From: Ascarosepion bandense | Lineage: Eukaryota; Mollusca; Cephalopoda; Sepiida; Sepiidae | Length of the DNA: 64,000 nt | Reading direction: 5' to 3' | Assembly (NCBI GenBank): GCA_037127315.1 | Contig: JBBBDQ010000347.1 | Span: 2,779,001 to 2,843,000, forward strand | Part shown: positions 42,929 through 52,740 of the stretch, piece after piece | How positions within the stretch are numbered: position 1 is the first letter of the stretch | How the letters are laid out: every line of letters begins with the position of its first letter | Made by a program: the position numbers and the translations under genes | Notes under the pieces: generated by a model | The model's input: only the letters and a program-made list of their open reading frames with translations | The model's database searches: none | Told to the model about the DNA's origin: nothing

Positions 42929-42961
<33 letters not shown>
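42880..42961. repeat. (TA)n microsatellite
   Basis: Two adjacent TA runs (42880-42920 and 42931-42961). The sequence from 42456 to 42880 and on to 43290 holds nothing I recognise. Confidence 0.85.
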
Positions 42962-42962
<1 letters not shown>

Positions 42963-43289
42963 AATTTACGTGGCCGTAACAAAACTGTATTCTGAACAAA
43001 GACAGATTCTTGAACAATAATTACATCGCCCATACAACTGGATGCTTCTCAAGAAATCATACGTTGCATCTCTTGGGTTATAGTTACATTTAAGAAAGCA
43101 CGGACACATGTCAATCTCTGACCATCATATTCTTGGGGAAAATACGCGACAATAAACACATCTCCAAGAAAAGCTCGGTTAAATATAATGGAACCATTAT
43201 ATGTAAAGGAAGCATTAAAATATAAAAAGAAGCCAGCAATAAATCATATCAATTACGAACAGGATCACAACGTGCTGATAATCTCGCCT

Positions 43290-43290
<1 letters not shown>

Positions 43291-43364
<74 letters not shown>
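43291..43364. repeat. (CTTT)n(CTAT)n compound microsatellite
   Basis: A CTTT run of about 38 bp passes directly into a CTAT run of about 36 bp. Confidence 0.92.
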
Positions 43365-43366
<2 letters not shown>

Positions 43367-43504
43367 TTCTTGAGGATGTAATTCCATTTATACAAACGTC
43401 TAAATTTACTCCGTGTTTTCAGTTTACTGTGCGTTTTATTTTCTCTATGCATTCTTTCCTCATTAACCGTCCAAAATATGTCAGCATATCCCAAAACGTT
43501 TTTA

Positions 43505-44045
43505 GTAGCATATACTTCTTCTTCTATGTGCTTTGTCCTTTCAGGTCGTAGGTGATCATGGCTTTCCACGTTTTCCTATGACTGGTAGCTCTTAGCACGC
43601 TTTCTTCCGTTAACATCTCGTATACCCCGTTTTGTAATCCACCTACTCAGGCCCTTCAAATATGTTAGCCACTGTCTCTTTTCCCCTCTATCTGGCATGT
43701 TAGTATCAGGTTCTCCAAAACCTCCTTCCTCATTACATGTCCCAGGAACTTTAGTTGTCTCTTCCTGATGCTCAATATTAATTTCCGTTTCATTTCCATT
43801 CTTTCCAACACCTCATCATTGCTCACATGCTCGGACCATGATATCCGCAGCATCCTTCTCTAGAACCACATTTCAGCTGCTTCAAGTTTTTCCTTCATCT
43901 TTGATAATATTGTCCAGCATTCACTGCTATATGGAAGAACTGACATCACATAGCAATCTAGTTCTCTCTTCTTTCGTTCCCGCAAAATTTTCCTGTCTTA
44001 ATACTTTACTTAGCTTCTGGAATGTATCCTAGTGCTTTTGGATCT
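43505..44045 (-). pseudogene. RTE-type LINE C-terminal region, 3' end to left
   Basis: Minus-strand frames: MLRISWSEHVSNDEVLERMEMKRKLILSIRKRQLKFLGHVMRKEVLENLILTCQIEGKRDSG (43665-43853), then upstream YGSECWTILSKMKEKLEA-like and NRKILRERKK pieces to 44045. The 3' end is TTCTTCTATGTGCTTTGTCC (43517-43536). Confidence 0.8.
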
Positions 44046-44147
44046 CAGGAATATAAATGTATAGAAACTGCTGTGACCATAAAGTGAAGGGTCAGTTTAT
44101 ATATTGATTGTAATATGGAACTGATCCCCCACTTTATACCAACCATG

Positions 44148-44400
44148 CTTCTGTAGAACCACATTTCAGTTGCTTCAAGTTTTTCCTTCATCTTTGATGA
44201 TATTGTCATGCATTCACTGCTATATTGAAGAAGTGACATCACATAGCAATCTAGTATTCTTTTCTTTGTTTCTAGTGAAAATTTCCTGTTTCTTAATACT
44301 TTACTTAGCTTCTGGAACGTGTTCTTCGCCAAGCTCATTCGCCTTCGGATCACTGTGTCGCACTTTCCGTTATCTGTTAGAACACTTCCCCGGTAATTAT
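44148..44400 (-). pseudogene. RTE-type LINE fragment, partial duplicate of its neighbour
   Basis: The frame 44045-44353 reads RRRMSLAKNTFQKLSKVLRNRKFSLETKKRILDCYVMSLLQYSSECMTISSKMKEKLEATEMWFYR. Its left part repeats the segment already present at 43850-44030, separated by about 100 bp of other sequence, so there are either two insertions or a local duplication. Confidence 0.8.
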
Positions 44401-44424
44401 TATTTTCTATTCTCCGTAAAATTT

Positions 44425-44575
44425 ATTCCGTGTTGCGTATGACAATACATCAGGCAGCAAGGCTCTGTTCGGAAAATTGTGAGCCGTGAGGGGACTGGAA
44501 CCACCCTTTAACTGTTGTTATTGCTCGATCCACCCTGATCTGTGGTGGTAGCACATTTTAATTATTAGTAAATAG
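44425..44575. repeat. Dispersed repeat C, copy 2
   Basis: GGCAGCAAGGC, AAAATTGTGAGCCGTGAGGGG, CCACCCTTTAACTGTTG, GTGGTAGCACATTTTAA and TAGTAAATAGTGAAC match copies at 34255 and 63545. Both this copy and the one at 34255 lie just beyond RTE fragments. Confidence 0.65.
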
Positions 44576-45489
44576 TGAACTGCAAGCAAAATTCAGTAGT
44601 CTATTTTTGTAGTAAAATTAGCACCAATTACGTGTTTATAAAATACTTTTATAATAAAATTATTATTAATACAACACTAAAAATCGATATCCATTTTATT
44701 AGTAAAAAAGTTACCACAAATGAATTTTATCATTTACCAACTATATATCTTTCAAAAAATGCGTTTAATATGAAATCATAAAATTATGCATAAAATATTT
44801 ATAGTTTCCATATAAAATATTTAGATTTCAGCATCAAATAAAATATTTAGATTTCAGCATCATATAACCCATAAGTTTTATATACCGCTAAAAAGAAATC
44901 AACTTATTTATCACATGCTTTTTTAAACATTTAAGCTTATCTCTGAAAATCTATGTCTTATCGCCATCTGTGAAAAAACTGAACAACATTTACTGCCATA
45001 TAAACCAATTCAGTGTTACATAAGCGTTCAGTATTTATTTTTTCTAAAGTATTTTCAGGTTTCTAATGAATTTTGTTACCTATTTACATTCGTATTCACT
45101 CGTACTATTAAATAGTACCCCAACATTATAAGATTTAACTCCCATAAATAAAAACGAGTGGACTTAAATTCAAATATGCACTTGATAATTGCGTAACGCT
45201 CCGAGTCGTGCCATCGACGTAGGATAATATGTATATGTATTAATATATTTAATTAGTAGCTCTGTTTTTTTTCAGTGACGCATTTCGGTCTTTTAGATTC
45301 AATTGATTTGATTGAAAATTCGCTTAAAAAGTCAGTACGCAAGAACTTTAAATTTACGTTTTTTTTTTTCAACTTAAAAGTTTTTGAGCTGATTTAATTA
45401 GGTTTATATTTTTACACATTTTGTTATTACATATCTCGCTTTGTGATAAGAGAAAAATACTTAAATATAAAATACTTTAATTAAATTAC
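44576..45489. other. AT-rich spacer, nothing recognised
   Basis: Contains a ~24-bp local duplication (AAATATTTAGATTTCAGCATCA at about 44815 and 44840). No gene. Confidence 0.45.
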
Positions 45490-45618
45490 TATATCACCAG
45501 TAATGATTGCCACAAAGAATACATAGGAGAAACCTAAAGGAATTTCAATAAAAGATTATATGAACACAGAAGTGATATTTAAAGAAAAAAAAACAAAACA
45601 TTCAGTGCATTAGTGTGA
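45490..45618 (+). pseudogene. GIY-YIG endonuclease remnant of a Penelope-like element
   Basis: One frame reads SNDCHKEYIGET, stop, RNFNKRLYEHRSDI, stop, then KTFSALV. The C..C/H-EYIGET-(R)-N..KRLYEHR...SALV spacing is that of the GIY-YIG nuclease domain of PLEs. Two nonsense codons show it is dead. It represents a different family from the nuclease at 4077-5471 (KIYIGIS...RLYCHRHSF). Confidence 0.6.
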
Positions 45619-46273
45619 ACCCGGGGTATCGATCCTGGTCAACGGCACCCGAAAATATAATTCTATGAGTCGATCCTTGTCAACGATAACAATAATGTAT
45701 TTCTATAATGTAGTTCAATTTACTTCAGCCTGCTTGGTTACCACCTAGCTGATTTCCTACTCGTTAACGCGTGGACCGTTTGTCATTGATACCATAGTTA
45801 TAGGCACTGTTCCACTCGACTTAGCTGACTTTTGTTTGTTCACGATCATTCAATCCTTTGTGGCGGTATGTTTTTTTTTTTTACTCTCAGAGGCTGAGAA
45901 GATCGCTGATGAAACAAACTGGAAGGAAGACGATTCAACTGTTTAGGAGTTATACTAAAAATCTCGGGTTAAAAATGTAACAACGATTTGGTTTTCATAT
46001 GATTTTTTGGATACAGTGATTTTCACCCTTCCCACTTATTGATGAAATCAAATGACACTGGAATCTTCCCCTTTGGAATCGGCATTTGTTACTAGTATTA
46101 ACTGAAACTTTTAAGTTCTCGTCTACAGGACGGGCACAAGATCGTGGTCAGGAGGTTTCGGCGAACGATGTGGATTCTAGTAACGACTTAGTGGGACAAG
46201 TATTCCTGTCCTCCAGCTTGTATGGAATCCTGCGTCTGTTGTAGAATGGAGTTTTTCTAAAATTCGATATTCT
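45619..46273. other. Spacer, nothing recognised
   Basis: A degenerate pair of ~50-bp similar lines occurs at 45625-45680 (GGTATCGATCCTGGTCAACG / GAGTCGATCCTTGTCAACG). No gene. Confidence 0.4.
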
Positions 46274-46295
46274 CATATATATATATATATATATG

Positions 46296-46567
46296 AAATG
46301 ATTTGTTTGAACATTATTTCTTATCGATACACGTATTTAAGTAGATATTCTATTTTTAATTAAACAATATTATATATTTATATCTACTGCCTGATTATTT
46401 ACGATAAATTATTTATGATAAATAGGGGTCGCATTTTCGTAATCAAAATTTATCGTAAATAACCAGGCCAGTAGATATAAATATATAATATTGTTTAATT
46501 AAAAATAGAATATCTACTTAAATACGAGTATCGATAAGAAATAATGTTCAGACAAATCATTTCAAAT
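46296..46567. repeat. Long inverted repeat (palindrome), arms ~115 bp
   Basis: 46296-46412 is the near-perfect reverse complement of 46447-46567, with a spacer containing TAGGGGTCGCATTTTCGTAATC. A partial third copy of the right arm and spacer lies at 46826-46920. The outer end (CTTAAATACGAGTATC...AATAATGTT) resembles 876-930 and 1243-1290, so it belongs to the same AT-rich family. Confidence 0.85.
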
Positions 46568-46918
46568 TGTCGGTTGTTTATAACCAAGTTTCGTTAATCT
46601 TCGTTAATTTCCGTAGCATGTTTATAAGAATTGTCCAAAGGTTTTGTATTTTCGAGTGCATTCCGCTATACTTTTAAACAATATTAAGAATGACTTTCGT
46701 CTTGTAAATAAATATGGGTAAAGTTTATGTATATAGAGTCATGTACATGTTAAGTTCGAAACACGGGAAGCACATTGTTACCGTGTTCATAGTTGATGTC
46801 ATTAGCTTCTGGCCTGAGAGTGGATAGGGGTCGCATTTTCGTAATCAAAATTTATCGTAAATAATCAGGCCAGTAGATATAAATATATAATATTGTTTAA
46901 TTAAAAATAGAATATCTA

Positions 46919-46920
<2 letters not shown>

Positions 46921-46970
<50 letters not shown>
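46921..46970. repeat. (TA)n microsatellite
   Basis: Dinucleotide run terminating the partial copy of the palindrome arm. Confidence 0.9.
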
Positions 46971-46971
<1 letters not shown>

Positions 46972-47584
46972 TCAAGTTGTTTTCTACGTTTGAGGTTGTC
47001 CAGTCCTCTTTTGAGAATAATCAGAGGAATCAAGTCTCTCCTTAGCTTTAAATCACTTCACACCTCGTTCATTGATCCATATAGCCGGAGCTGGCATATT
47101 GTCTTTGGGTGCCGCTTTGGGATGAATTAAAGATGAATTGGCAGTATTATGTAAACATCGCAAATATTTCTCGTTAAAATTTAAATAACCAAAAATACCT
47201 CATCCACACGACACTCCCCAAATGCAATAAATACATATCATCAACAGTCAAAATAAAAAGAACAAAAAACGTAGAAATAAAAGATAATAAATCCAACAAC
47301 ACACCAACAACAATTCCATCCGCCCGTAAATAGTAGTAAAATAAAAACTATCGACACTGCATAAAAAAAAAAATATATATATCCCAATATAAAATATCTA
47401 AACTACACGAAAAAGTGACTTGTCCAAAACTAAGCTACCTCACACCCTTCTCCTAACCCGAAGCGGCACCTCTAGAACCACGAACAGACGACTAGACCAT
47501 TCCACCACACATGTATTTACATTGTTCTCATTAACCGCGAAGCCAACTTCCACTACACTTGGACAGCAGTAAAATAAACAAAAA
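46971..47584. other. Spacer, nothing recognised
   Basis: AT-rich, lacking recognisable repeats or genes. Confidence 0.4.
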
Positions 47585-48530
47585 AGTCTTCTTCTTCTTC
47601 TTCTATGTGCCCTGTCCCTTCAGGACGTAGGCGATCATGGATCTCCACGTCTCCCTATCCCTTGTGGCTCTTAGTATGTTTGCTCCTGTTGCTCCTGGCA
47701 ACCCCCGTTCCGTCATCCACCTGATCAGGCCCTGCAAATATGTTATCCGCTGCCTTCCTCTGTCTCTCCTTCCTTCTATCTGACCAGTCAGTATCAGGTT
47801 CTCCAGGCTTTCCTTCCTCATTGCATATCCCAGGAACTTCAGTTGTCTCTTCCTGATGCTCAGCATCAATTTCCTTTTTGTTGCCATTCTTTCTAACACT
47901 TCGTCGTTGCTTGTATGCTCAGTCCACGATATCCGTAGCATCCTTCTGTAGAACCACATTTAGGCCGCTTCCAGTTTTGTCCTCATTTTCGATGATATTG
48001 TCCAGCATTCACAGCCGTACTGAAGAACTGACATCACGTAGCAGTCTAGCACTCTTTTCTTCGTTTCTATTGAGATCTTCCTGTGTGTTAGTATTTTGCT
48101 CATCTTCTGGAACGCGTCCTTTGCCATGCCAATTCGCCTTCGGATCTCCGTGTCGCACTTTCCATCTCCTGTTAGAACACTTCCTAGGTACTTAAATTCT
48201 TGGACTTGTTTGATTCTGTTATCCCCCACCTGTATTTGGCATTTTGGGTTGTATCTTTTGCTGATGACCATGCACTCAGTTTTCTTAAAGTTTATTTGTA
48301 GTCCCATCTTGTCACTCTCCACTGCTACTTTCTGTATGAGATCTTGCAGTTTCCTTTCCGTGTCCGCAATCAGTACTGTATCGTCCGCGTATCTTATGTT
48401 GTTCAGGTTGTGGCCTCCAATAATAAATCCTGGTGTGTCATCTAGGGTCCTCAAAATATTCTCGCTGTATAGGTTGAACAAATCCGGTGAAAAGACACAG
48501 CCTTGTCTTACGCCTTTTTCTATATAAAAA
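47585..48530 (-). pseudogene. RTE-type LINE ORF2 C-terminal half, one in-frame stop
   Basis: The least damaged RTE copy. The frame opens near 48525 with EKGVRQGCVFSPDLFNLY, continues through HNLNNIRYADDTVLIADTE (catalytic YADD), INFKKTECMVISKR, IKQVQEFKYLGSVLTGDGKCDTEIRRRIGMAKDAF, LDCYVMSVLQYGCECWTIS and KMRTKLEAA. A TAG at 47960-47962 follows, then the same frame runs MWFYRRMLRISWTEH ... SLENLILTGQIEGRRDRGRQRITYLQGLIRWMTE to 47603. About 305 codons with one stop remain. RT motifs before RQGC and the APE endonuclease are missing. The 3' end lies at the (TTC)n run near 47585. Confidence 0.88.
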
Positions 48531-48898
48531 CTACCAAGACAAAATAAATAAGGAACCTGTCTTAAACTAAGCTACCTCTCATAACACATACCTCTAAGGT
48601 ATATTGTAATATGGCCGAACAAATTAGAATAAGCTCCCAACCCCACATTCACTTAAACATCATATCATCATAAATAATCCGTTTTCACCATTTAATTTCC
48701 ATTTCAATTCTTCTCCCGATGAGATGCGCGCATAGCAGCTTCGAAACGCGAAAAGTTTTGTGTAGTGATACTATGAATTTATAAGCCATTGTAACAACCA
48801 TTACAATATAATGCTCTACGTTGTATCGAGCTCTCTTTATAAAAGTAAATGCATGAACAGCAGGTAAAAAAAAACCCTACAGGTTCCACTACTTCGTT

Positions 48899-48900
<2 letters not shown>
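48531..48900. other. Spacer, nothing recognised
   Basis: Ordinary AT-rich DNA. Confidence 0.4.
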
Positions 48901-48951
<51 letters not shown>

Positions 48952-48955
<4 letters not shown>

Positions 48956-49262
48956 ATCCGCTGACAGGCCTGTTTCGCCGTATCACAGCGAATCAGTACG
49001 GTCGGTTAGGCAGCCGATTGCCTTTTACCCAGGTTTGTAACCCGACCGAACTGGCCTCAGTCGGCGATTTTGCCTCTGAGCTATAGGCGCGCAGTAGAAG
49101 GAGGCAGACTTTTTAGCGTGTATATTATCATTATGCACGCACAAGTGCTGAGAGTGTTCTAATTCATTGCTGAATGAACGATGTGTAAATGCCAGAGTAG
49201 CTACTGTTTTTCAAAATCTACCATTCTTCCAGAGTGCTCAATCAGGGTGTGAGAGCATAAAT
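48952..49262 (-). mobile_element. Retrozyme-like unit, copy 2 (311 bp)
   Basis: First member of a head-to-tail dimer, preceded by (TA)n at 48901-48951. The tRNA-like A/B boxes are present in reverse complement (GCCTCTGAGCTATAGG near 49070, GGTTTGTAACCCGACC near 49032). The hammerhead core is mutated: CTGATGA reads CTGATTC and stem II has one G-U change, so self-cleavage is unlikely here. Confidence 0.78.
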
Positions 49263-49485
49263 AGTCATTCGTAGACAGATCTATTTCGCTGTATCACAGC
49301 TCATCAGTACGTTAGACAGCCGATTGCCTTTTACCCAGGATTGAAACTCGACCGAATTGGCGTCAGTCGGCGATTCTACCTCTGAGCTATGGGCGCTTGG
49401 TAGAAGGAGGGAGACTTTTTAGCGTGTATATTATGATTATACACGCAAAATAGCTGAGAGTGTTCTAATTCATTGCTGAATGAAC

Positions 49486-49488
<3 letters not shown>
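49263..49488 (-). mobile_element. Retrozyme-like unit, copy 3, with intact hammerhead
   Basis: Second member of the dimer, identical in layout and truncated after TGAATGAACAAT by (TA)n (49489-49540). The tRNA-like block (complement of 49326-49396) has an A box TAGCTCAGAGGTAGA and a B box GAGTTTCAATCC, both good pol III promoter matches. It could also be a relic of a tRNA-type SINE head. The ribozyme follows it on the minus strand. Confidence 0.8.
49264..49317 (-). ncRNA. Type I hammerhead ribozyme, all core residues and three stems
   Basis: Minus strand from 49317: outer stem GTC (49315-49317) with GAC (49264-49266 side), internal loop TAA/AAT, inner stem I CGTA (49308-49311) with TACG (49270-49273), core CTGATGA (49301-49307), stem II GCTGT-GAT-ACAGC (49288-49300), GAAA (49284-49287), a short stem III (49277-49283, A-T, T-G, A-T with a 4-nt loop) and GTC with cleavage expected after the base at 49274. 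Very short stem III is typical of PLE and metazoan retrozyme hammerheads, which act as dimers. Confidence 0.82.
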
Positions 49489-49544
<56 letters not shown>

Positions 49545-49557
49545 CATGATCAAATTT

Positions 49558-49790
49558 GTTATACAACTAAAATTAAAGATACATTGCGACACGGAAATTT
49601 TTGTGTTTCCAGATTTCTATCTCGTCATCTGGCAATGTTAGAGGATAAATACACAATGTTAGACAACTAGACAACTAACATCTAACATTGCCTGATGACG
49701 AGACAGAAATCTCGAAACAGAGATATTTCCGAGTCACAATATATCTTTAATTTTTAATTGTAATTTTTAATTGTATAATAAATTTAATTA
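49558..49790. repeat. Inverted repeat with hammerhead-like motifs in both arms
   Basis: The left arm (about 49558-49650) is the reverse complement of the right arm (about 49672-49770). Each reads CTAACATTGCC(T/A)GATGACGAGA..GAAATCT(C/G)GAAAC...TTTCCG. In the left arm (minus strand) CATTGC pairs with GCAATG after a GTC, and ACAC pairs with GTGT, as in stems I and III of a hammerhead. The core reads CAGATGA there and CTGATGA in the right arm, and an extra C precedes stem II in both. Confidence 0.65.
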
Positions 49791-49895
49791 TATAATTATA
49801 TTAAGTTCTACAATAATTATTGTATTGAGTACTTTAATAAAAAGATTGAATGCCAGAGAACTTAAAATCGTAAAACCATGGGACCACTTTACCTG

Positions 49896-49898
<3 letters not shown>

Positions 49899-49940
<42 letters not shown>
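49899..49940. repeat. (TA)n microsatellite
   Basis: Dinucleotide run that abuts the left arm of the next inverted repeat. Confidence 0.9.
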
Positions 49941-49942
<2 letters not shown>

Positions 49943-50048
49943 TGCGATCGTCAGACAAACTGTTTTATTTAATCCTACATATATCAATTTTTTTAAAATT
50001 AGTTAGTTTGTCTGACGATCGCAAGAGAGCGAAACGTAAGGACACAAA
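49941..50048 (+). repeat. 21-bp perfect inverted repeat with hammerhead-like right end
   Basis: CTTGCGATCGTCAGACAAACT (49941-49961) is the exact reverse complement of 50005-50025. The right side reads AGTTTGT, CTGACGA, TCGCAAGAGAGCGAAACG, GGAC, ACAAACT (50005-50049), in which AGTTTGT/ACAAACT would form stem I. Stem III pairing and the triplet GAC instead of GTC are not canonical. Confidence 0.6.
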
Positions 50049-50078
50049 CTTATACCTATCCAAATTAACATATATATA

Positions 50079-50079
<1 letters not shown>

Positions 50080-50120
<41 letters not shown>
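50080..50120. repeat. (TG)n microsatellite
   Basis: TG run of about 40 bp, preceded by a short TA run. The 128-codon frame spanning it is an artefact. Confidence 0.92.
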
Positions 50121-50121
<1 letters not shown>

Positions 50122-50289
50122 TTAGAAAGGTCATCTTATATTTGTAATCTAGAATGACATGATAAATGTTAGCCTCCAAAAAGCGTCAAATACAGTTAAA
50201 AGTCATGTTTAGTTTGAAATGTAGTCGTTCTTATATGTACTAAATAAAAGATCTTGTTAGAGTTGATGTCGGTCAAGAGTTTTAGAGAT

Positions 50290-51238
50290 TAGTAGCATCA
50301 TAGCCCGGCGTTGCCCGTGCAACTCAGAACATTTTTAATTTGATGATTAATACATCGTGTTGCGATTTTCGAGCGCTTGTAGTCATCGCCTCACTTTAAA
50401 ATTCAGTTATATAAAAAAAATATAAATAAGAAATTGTTGTATAAATATTGTTAAAAAATTCCATTAAGAAATATATATTTTCTTTTGTTTTGCGTAAACG
50501 TGGGTTGATGTATTTTGGACATTGGAAACAACATTGCGTTTGTTTTTGTTTCAAAATTACGGGGGAAAATATTTACTGACTAAGTAAATTTTCGAAATTT
50601 TCGAAGAATATTGAAAAATGTAGACATTTAATTTTAGAGGAAAATGTTACATTAATGCCACATGAATGAGAGACAGTTGATTTCATGCATGAAATATTTA
50701 GCGAAAAAAAAAGCATTATTTTTTTATTTTTTGTAATTTTATTTTCTGAAGTATGAAATATTAGCTGTAAAAAACCTTAAATAATTAAAGTAACCACTGG
50801 CACTTTTTAGCATATTTTGTTATTGTTTGAAATAACACTTTTTTAAAAAAAATATTTCTTTTGTTTCAAAATTACGGGGAAAATTTTCACATTTTTTGTT
50901 GACCAAATGAATTTTTAAAACGTAAGAATAAAAATTAAATATAAAAGTTCAATTTTTTTCTAGTCGCGTTTGACACGTGCGATTTGATTTCTAGGACGTA
51001 ATCTAGCAACCATCTTAGATCTTAGATGTTTTACGGAGCAAATGTAAACAATCGGATCGATTGGCCAAAAAGTGCGAAAGGTAAAAATTGCTCAACTTAA
51101 ACTCAAAAAGTATGTGTCCACCTGGTTTCCCTGTAGATATGTGTCCCTAGAAAATTTGAATGACGTAGCTTAAAAATGTAAGCCTGCATAGATTACAGTC
51201 ACACACAGACTCACATATTTCCTTTTATATATATAGAT
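50290..51238 (+). repeat. Dispersed repeat F, copy 1
   Basis: It begins TAGCATCATAGCCCGGCGTTG and ends CACATATTTCCTTTTATATATATAGAT. The start and end match copy 2 at 51772. Elements with a CCCGGCGTTGC start, a cagacagac/cacacagac stretch and a TATATATAGAT end are widespread in invertebrates as truncated retroelements, but I cannot assign a clade. The interior is AT-rich without a clear frame. Confidence 0.5.
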
Positions 51239-51654
51239 GAAATATTTTAAAGGAAAATTGCATATTTATCATTTTATGATTTTTATTTTGTCGATGAACA
51301 ATTCAAGATATAATTCTTCGATTTTCTCGTTTCATGGTTTTAAGCGAAGAAGAGACTCAAAATGAAAATTCGTTTAAAATACGGCCCGGAGGACTTTTAT
51401 AAAAAAATGAAAAATTTCTTAAGTGGTAAATAAGGATCGGCAAGGCGTTTAATCGGAAAGGCAAAAGGAAGAAGGAAATTCATTGCAGCAAATTACCTTA
51501 CGTAAACTGCACTAAGAATTTCATTTCCTGAGGTCCTCATATAAATGTTTAATATCCACCTCTACTCTTTCTATTCAAGTCCATTAAGAAGACATATATC
51601 GTAAATATAGAAAATATCTTTCTATCTATCTCCCCATCTCTGTATATCTGTTAT

Positions 51655-52740
51655 CTACACCCTTGTTCAAATTAATTGAAACAACTGCTTTAGTTTCCTT
51701 TCTGTTACTATACGGTCAGTTTAAAAACTCGCTTAAGTTACAGGGTGTAATCGATTTCTTTTTTTCTTTATACTAGCAGTATAACCCGGCGTTGCTCGGG
51801 TGTAATGAAAACTTTAAAACTAGTCCATGGTCCTGGAACTCAGTCTCAGCCTAAAGAATATTTGTGTAAAATTTGGTGAGAGTCGGATAAAAATTGTGGA
51901 TTTGTATAAAGGACATACAGGCTGATAAACAGACACACGCACAAACATCTTGCCTTTTATATATATGTATATTATCGTTTTTCTGCACTATTGTAAGAAC
52001 TGCAACCTTGAAACTTCTGAATATCGTTTCTCGTTTTTTTCTATGAGTGTATCAAATTTGATTAAAATCGGACCACTCCTTCTACAGCCCGATTTTTTCG
52101 ATTATCGATTTTCGATATTTATCGGGGGATACCTCCACACAAAACCTAGCTAAGAACACTCGCAGACGCTTATAGTATAACTGTATAAATTTTCAAGAAA
52201 ATTATTTCAGCAGTTTCAGAGTCTATAGGTAACGGACACACACACAGAGACACAGACACACACAGACAAAGTTCCATTTATAAATAAGTTTAGATTAGGT
52301 AATTTGCAGTGATGTGCAGGAATATGAATCTATTTTTGCGGCATATGATGAAATTTGTTTGGCTTTGAGTAAATAAGTCATCATTAGTGATTTCGTCAGA
52401 ATTTTATCACGCCCATACACGATTGTCTCGACTGTCGATTAGTTGTCCTACAGCTGTTGTCTGCGATGAACGCTACGCCAAGGAAGCGTACGAAAATTGT
52501 AACGCTGTTCGAACATACTGGCAAGCCTTACAGATATATTTCTGTTGGTGTCAACCTTTCAACTCTCAGTTGTATCACCAAGCCGAAGAAACAAACTTGA
52601 TGCATCAGTCCAAAACGTAAAAGTAAATACAATTTGAATAGAAAAACAACGTCAAGAGACGTCGTTTACGTGATCAGGGAAGATGTGAAAGATCCTAAGA
52701 AGACATTATTTATTTGATTTAAGTTTATTTGACAAAGATG
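51655..52740 (+). pseudogene. Tc1-like transposon interrupted by repeat F
   Basis: The left TIR ACACCCTTGTTCAAATTAATTGAAAC (51656-51681) matches the copy at 37676. The plus strand at 52460-52620 encodes a frameshifted PRD-type HTH (TPRKRTKIVTLFEHTGKPYRYI, VGVNLSTLSCITKPKKQTGCISPKRK). The right end is a diverged TIR near 52690-52740 (GTGATCAGGGAAGATGTGAAAGATC...). The sequence between about 51772 and 52290 is a later insertion of repeat F. No DDE domain remains. Confidence 0.68.
51772..52290 (+). repeat. Dispersed repeat F, copy 2, nested in Tc1
   Basis: It starts ACTAGCAGTATAACCCGGCGTTGC and has an internal CCTTTTATATATATGTATATT end-like sequence at 51953-51973, then a second block (51974-52290) ending with CACACACAGACAAAGTTCC and TTTATAAATAAGTTTAGATT, so it may be two joined fragments. 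Confidence 0.5.

Noticed and set aside
49326..49396. Genuine tRNA gene in the retrozyme-like unit
   Set aside because: A and B boxes are good but the acceptor stem does not pair and the segment recurs only as part of the ~310-bp repeat.
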